A DNA stretch of 64,000 bases. Source: Dendrobium chrysotoxum. Lineage: Eukaryota > Streptophyta > Magnoliopsida > Asparagales > Orchidaceae. Of the stretch, positions 59,761-64,000 are shown piece by piece. The translations under genes and the position numbers were made by a program. Location: contig CM034300.1 of NCBI GenBank assembly GCA_019925795.1, positions 69,109,021 to 69,173,020 on the forward strand, read 5' to 3'. The notes under the pieces were generated by a model. The model had not been told where the DNA came from and searched no databases. It worked only from the letters and a program-made list of their open reading frames with translations. How positions within the stretch are numbered: the first letter of the stretch is position 1; each line of letters opens with the position of its first letter.

Positions 59761-61807
59761 AGGTGAAGCAAGAGCTTTGTTGAAGATTTTCGTTTCTTTC
59801 ATATGGATTATTTGGTAGTCCTGTGAAGTTTGAGGCAAAAAAAAAAAAGATTCAAGTATTCTTTATTGTAAGATTTAAATCGTTTTTTTTTATTATCATT
59901 ATTTCCTTTTACCATTTGGGAAAAACTTGAACCAAATCTTTGATTTGAGGCGAAACGTAGAAGAAACGGGATTTATGATTTAAGCTTCTATAAGATTTGA
60001 GGTGATATCTTTGCTGTTTCATGGAGTTTGGAATAAAATATCTTATATATATAGTAAATTTATGCTTCTGACTTACGCTTCTGTCGGGTTCAAAGCCCTC
60101 ATCCAACTGTTTGGTGGGATTTTAAAGGATGCAAGCATTTCAATTGTATTTCACTTATCATCTAGATCTTAAGATGCGGTTGCTTTGTCATAGTCTTGAA
60201 GTAAGTTTGAGGACAGTTAAACTCATGCTGAAATTATAAAAAAAAAAGAGGAATGTATAAAGCAGTAAAAAAAAATTGTATATGTCCTTTGCACATCAAA
60301 CGTTACAGTTGAGGTATTTAATTAAAGAATGATAGTTTGTAAACACTTTGTTAAATTTATAAATTTGGACTTTATGAGATGCTTAAAGTTATAAGGAAAT
60401 TTTATTCATGTGTCAGGTTTCACGAAATTGGAAGCTTCTCTACGAGAATAATTGTTTTCTTTTTCTATCAATATAAGATGTGGGAGCTGCATTTAATTCA
60501 TCCATGTTCTCTTGTATTAATTCGTTGCTATCTAAGAAATTAAAATCCACATTGTATTTAGACACGTTATCATTTTCTTAATATAGTTTTGTGTCGGAAC
60601 TTGTTTAAAAAAATATGTGTATGATTTCTTTATTAATTATTTTTTAATTATAATTGATATAAGCAATAGTTATCCGATTTTATAAAGATGGAAAGTAATA
60701 CAACAGTAGACTTTACTAAACCCTCTTCTACTCGATCTTCTTGAATTTAACATTATATTAAATAGTAGGTCGAAATTGTCATTTTTTAAGTTAGACTTCT
60801 TTTGAGAATCGATATGAATATGTATTTCTATGTGTAGATTCTTAAACTAACTGATAACGTCATCGATGATTCTTGTTTGTCAATTAGCCGAATAAATAGA
60901 TCGATGCCCTTAATTGGCCTACACCACTACATGCTCATTCTATGCTGTAAAATTGTACTAAATATATCATTTTAATTTCTCTAGATCCAAGTCTGAATAC
61001 CTTGAGTTCTTAATATATCTGCATAATCATCTTTGTTTCATCAGTATTACTTCATATTAAAGCTTCGAGTATTTGTTGTTTAGACATTACTAGTTATGAA
61101 TTTAAACTTTAATCTTGTCGACGTTGGAGTTTGCATGTCACATGATAGAAGTTGATTTAGGTGAACTTATACTACTAGTGTATCAGAATATAGAAGCAAA
61201 TTTCTAGGCTTGATTTTGTCTAAGAGTCGCTTGTAATATTCATATAGAATTTTGAGATTTTTAATTTCACATGTCCAGTTTTGCATAGCTCATAGAGATT
61301 TGTCATATTACTACATAGATCTGTTAACTTAGTTGACGATTGTTATTTTCCCCGCAATCAACTCATAATAAACTTAATCGAATATTCTTAGATTTTCTTT
61401 GTTTGATATCAATTTTCTAATTAATAGTCTTAACAATATGTATATTTTTCACCAATAAATTTTGATATTGAACATCTAAAAAAAAGAGGTGTGTACATTG
61501 GTTGTTTGTAACAAAACTTGCATGAGGTAAAAATAAATGCTATACTCTTAGAAAATTCCTTTAGTAGTGTCATCCTTCATTGATTGCCTTGATCATTCAT
61601 TGGATATATTAGCCATGACCAACTACCTATATGAAGTTTGCTTTAATGTGTAAGGAAGGAAGATTCAAATTATGCTTTTGTTGGAAAGCTTACATGCATG
61701 TTTATGACATTCGATGGAAAATCTACTAGCATGTTTATGTGTGATTCTTCTTTACGTTTTGTGATAGCAAATCTCCATGTCACGATTGATAAACTTTACA
61801 TGCTTTG
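59761..61807. other. AT-rich sequence without recognised genes
   Basis: Nothing recognisable as coding, RNA or repeat. 61803-61807 (CTTTG) would be the left target duplication of the LTR element that follows. Confidence 0.4.
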
Positions 61808-62789
61808 TGATGTAGGCTAAGGGGGGGTCAACACAAGTTATCTTGTGTCTCTTTCCCTTCCCTTGTGTCTCCTCAGTTTCTCCCTTCCTTCTCGGTTTTG
61901 GTGGCTGTTTGCTCTTCCCATGGCTGCTGGTTGGTTTCCCCTTGCTGCCTTCTCGTTTTTCCCCTGCTGCCTTGGTTGCTGGTTTGCCTCTTCGGCTCCT
62001 TCCCACCTGGCTGGTTCCGTGGACTTACCTGTTGGGCTTCTTGTGCCTGCTGCCTTGGTTGCTGGTTTGCCTCTTCGGTTCCTTCCCACCTGGCTGGTTC
62101 CGTGGACTTACCTGTTGGGCTTCTTGTGCCTGCTGCCTTTTGGTTGCTGGTTTGCCTCTTCGGTTCCTTCCCAGCTGGCTGTTCCGTGCCCTTTATGGCT
62201 GGTTTGCTGTGGACTTTTACCCTGTTTCATGTACCCCTTTATGGCTGCTGTTTGGTGACCTTTGGTCTTTCATTTCCCTAAATCTAATTGGTTTAGTTGG
62301 AGGTGCTATGGCTGTTTGGTTTCCTTATGGTTTGCCTATAAATATAGCATGTTTTGTAATGTTAAAGAGTGAGATAATGTGATTTTTGGAAGCCAAAACC
62401 TGCGGGTTTCTTGTCTTGGAAAAGCTTGCGAGCTTGTCCAACTCTTCTCCTTCCCCTCTAGGAAAGCTTGCGAGCTTCTCCTCCCTTCTTGTCGGCTTCT
62501 AACCCCTTCTTCTCTACGCAAGTGTCCACCCCACCTGTATCCTTCTTCTCCAAAGCAAGTTTAGAATGAAGTTCTTTTAAGTGTGAGATGTATGATGTTT
62601 GTTTTAATTGTCATAAAAGTTTGTAAGAGTTAGTCTTTTATAATATTAAAGTGAAGTTTTATGTTACATGTCATGTTTTATGTATTTGTTAGGAATTTCT
62701 TTATCTTTATGTGTTCAAAGGTATAGGTAAGAGTTTTTTTCTTTTGTAAGCAAAAATTGAGGCTTTGTCCTTAATTTTTGCTTACATCA
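61808..62789 (+). repeat. 5' LTR (982 bp)
   Basis: TGATGTAGGC to GCTTACATCA; 7-bp inverted termini TGATGTA/TACATCA. Contains three tandem units of about 83 bp (TTGCTGGTTTGCCTCTTCGG at 61976, 62059, 62144), the last truncated. Long Leu/Trp/Cys-rich frames across it are not genes. Confidence 0.93.
62337..62344 (+). promoter_or_regulatory. TATA box of the LTR
   Basis: TATAAATA, repeated at 63745-63752 in the 3' LTR; the expected U3/R promoter position about two-fifths into the LTR is not verified by transcript data. Confidence 0.6.
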
Positions 62790-62792
62790 ATT

Positions 62793-62803
62793 TGGTATCA
62801 GAG
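62793..62803 (+). other. Primer-binding site
   Basis: TGGTATCAGAG, three bases after the 5' LTR; initiator Met-tRNA type. Confidence 0.9.
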
Positions 62804-62877
62804 AAGTTTAGGGTGTCTTGTAAGGTGTCTTTATGTCTTGTTGATTGTTGTGTTTTTTTTTTGTGTTTAAAAAAAAA

Positions 62878-63225
62878 ATGGAAAAAGATAACAAAAGTGA
62901 GCCCGTGGTGAATGAAATTCAGCCAGAAGTGTTTCACAATCAAATACCTATGGATAGGTGGGTTCCATCAGAAGGTGATTCTACAGATCCTATCTAGAGG
63001 GAGTTATACAAGATTCAGGAAAAAATGATTTTGTGCACAGAAAAATACGAGAAGAAGAAGCGACTTCTTCGAGACCAATTTGCACAAGAACGAGAGATGA
63101 TTCTAAAGAAATATGAAGACAAAATTCAAGAACTTGATTTGGCGTCTTCAACTCATCAGAAAAAAAAAATTCTACAGCAATTTCATCGGAAGATGAAAAG
63201 TTTCAAGAAGGGGAGTCTGATGTAG
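62878..63225 (+). pseudogene. Short gag-like frame with an in-frame stop
   Basis: Starts MEKDNKSEPVVNEIQPEVFH; a TAG at 62995-62997 interrupts codon 40, and the same frame continues (KIQEKMILCTEKYEKKKRLL, a charged coiled-coil) into the first bases of the 3' LTR. No Gag core or zinc knuckle. It may be a leftover of gag from the parental element. Confidence 0.6.
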
Positions 63226-64000
63226 GCTAAGGGGGGGTCAACACAAGTTATCTTGTGTCTCTTTCCCTTCCCTTGTGTCTCCTCGGTTTCTCCCTTCCTT
63301 CTCGATTTTGGTGGCTGTTTGCTCTTCCCATGGCTGCTGGTTGGTTTCCCCTTGCTGCCTTCTCGTTTTTCCCCTGCTGCCTTGGTTGCTGGTTTGCCTC
63401 TTCGGCTCCTTCCCACCTGGCTGGTTCCGTGGACTTACCTGTTGGGCTTCTTGTGCCTGCTGCCTTGGTTGCTGGTTTGCCTCTTCGGTTCCTTCCCACC
63501 TGGCTGGTTCCGTGGACTTACCTGTTGGGCTTCTTGTGCCTGCTGCCTTGGTTGCTGGTTTGCCTCTTCGGTTCCTTCCCAGCTGGCTGTTCCGTGCCCT
63601 TTATGGCTGGTTTGCTGTGGACTTTTACCCTGTTTCATGTACCCCTTTATGGCTGCTGTTTGGTGACCTTTGGTCTTTCATTTCCCTAAATCTAATTGGT
63701 TTAGTTGGAGGTGCTATGGCTGTTTGGTTTCCTTATGGTTTGCCTATAAATATAGCATGTTTTGTAATGTTAAAGAGTGAGATAATGTGATTTTTGGAAG
63801 CCAAAACCTGCGGGTTTCTTGTCTTGGAAAAGCTTGCGAGCTTTGTCCAACTCTTCTCCTTCCCCTCTAGGAAAGCTTGCGAGCTTCTCCTCCCTTCTTC
63901 TCGGCTTCTAACCCCTTCTTCTCTACGCAAGTGTCCACCCCACCTGTATCCTTCTTCTCCAAAGCAAGTTTAGAATGAAGTTCTTTTAAGTGTGAGATGT
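63218..64000 (+). repeat. 3' LTR, truncated by the window end
   Basis: Preceded by a purine tract AAGAAGGGGAGTC (63206-63217). Matches the 5' LTR colinearly; the 83-bp units begin at about 63386, 63469 and 63552. Confidence 0.93.

Larger units (their letters stand above)
61808..64000 (+). mobile_element. Young non-autonomous LTR retrotransposon (runs off the window)
   Basis: 5' LTR 61808-62789, internal region of only 428 bp, 3' LTR from 63218 to beyond 64000. The two LTRs are nearly identical over the 783 bp visible, with a few substitutions, small indels and one extra TT. Primer-binding site and polypurine tract are present but no pol. It must rely on another element's enzymes. Confidence 0.92.

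Noticed and set aside
61843..62382. Leu/Trp/Cys-rich membrane-protein-like frames (also at 63253-63790)
   Set aside because: They lie inside the LTRs, overlap in all three frames, and follow the 83-bp tandem units; no gene is expected there.

Overview
The window is nuclear DNA of a flowering plant. Two host genes with plant-type splice sites and close plant relatives are visible: a mitochondrial ribosomal protein S15 gene and a HUB2/BRE1-like RING E3 ligase. The rest is AT-rich and dominated by plant transposable elements: Ty3/gypsy chromoviruses, Ty1/copia, RTE-type LINEs, a Helitron, hAT and PIF/Harbinger elements and MITEs. There is no prokaryotic gene organisation. The species cannot be fixed from sequence alone; very large TE-filled introns fit a lineage with large introns.

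Layout. Positions 1-12.4 kb: AT-rich DNA with degenerate repeats, a pair of LTR-like repeats (4857-5519 and 7364-8030), a 105-bp LINE tail with perfect TSD, and four copies of a small fold-back MITE with TAA duplications. Positions 12,468-34,773 (minus strand): one S15 gene whose exons 1-3 lie at 33.4-34.8 kb and exons 4-5 at 12.5-12.8 kb. The 20.6-kb intron between them holds a LINE inside a PIF/Harbinger-like element, a three-layer nest (gypsy element, inside it a solo LTR, inside that a Helitron), and a second LINE. Positions 34.8-40.3 kb: AT-rich spacer with a 52-bp tandem array and more MITEs.

Positions 40,294-41,197 (minus): the last four exons of a HUB2-like gene; earlier exons were not found. 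A complete but dead copia element (42,110-45,731) and a third LINE (46,708-48,177) follow. Positions 48.9-50.3 kb: GC-rich repeat with an imperfect palindrome and an Athila-like gag start. Positions 50.4-55.5 kb: a 5'-truncated chromovirus (minus) split by a hAT transposon remnant. Positions 55.5-61.8 kb: mostly unclassified, with two GC-richer islands at 58.6-59.8 kb. Positions 61,808-64,000: a young non-autonomous LTR element with 982-bp LTRs and only 428 bp inside; the window ends in its 3' LTR.

No novel defence or metabolic system was found. The notable result is architectural: an apparently intact essential-type gene kept readable across a 20-kb intron built from datable nested insertions, most with target-site duplications that can be read directly.
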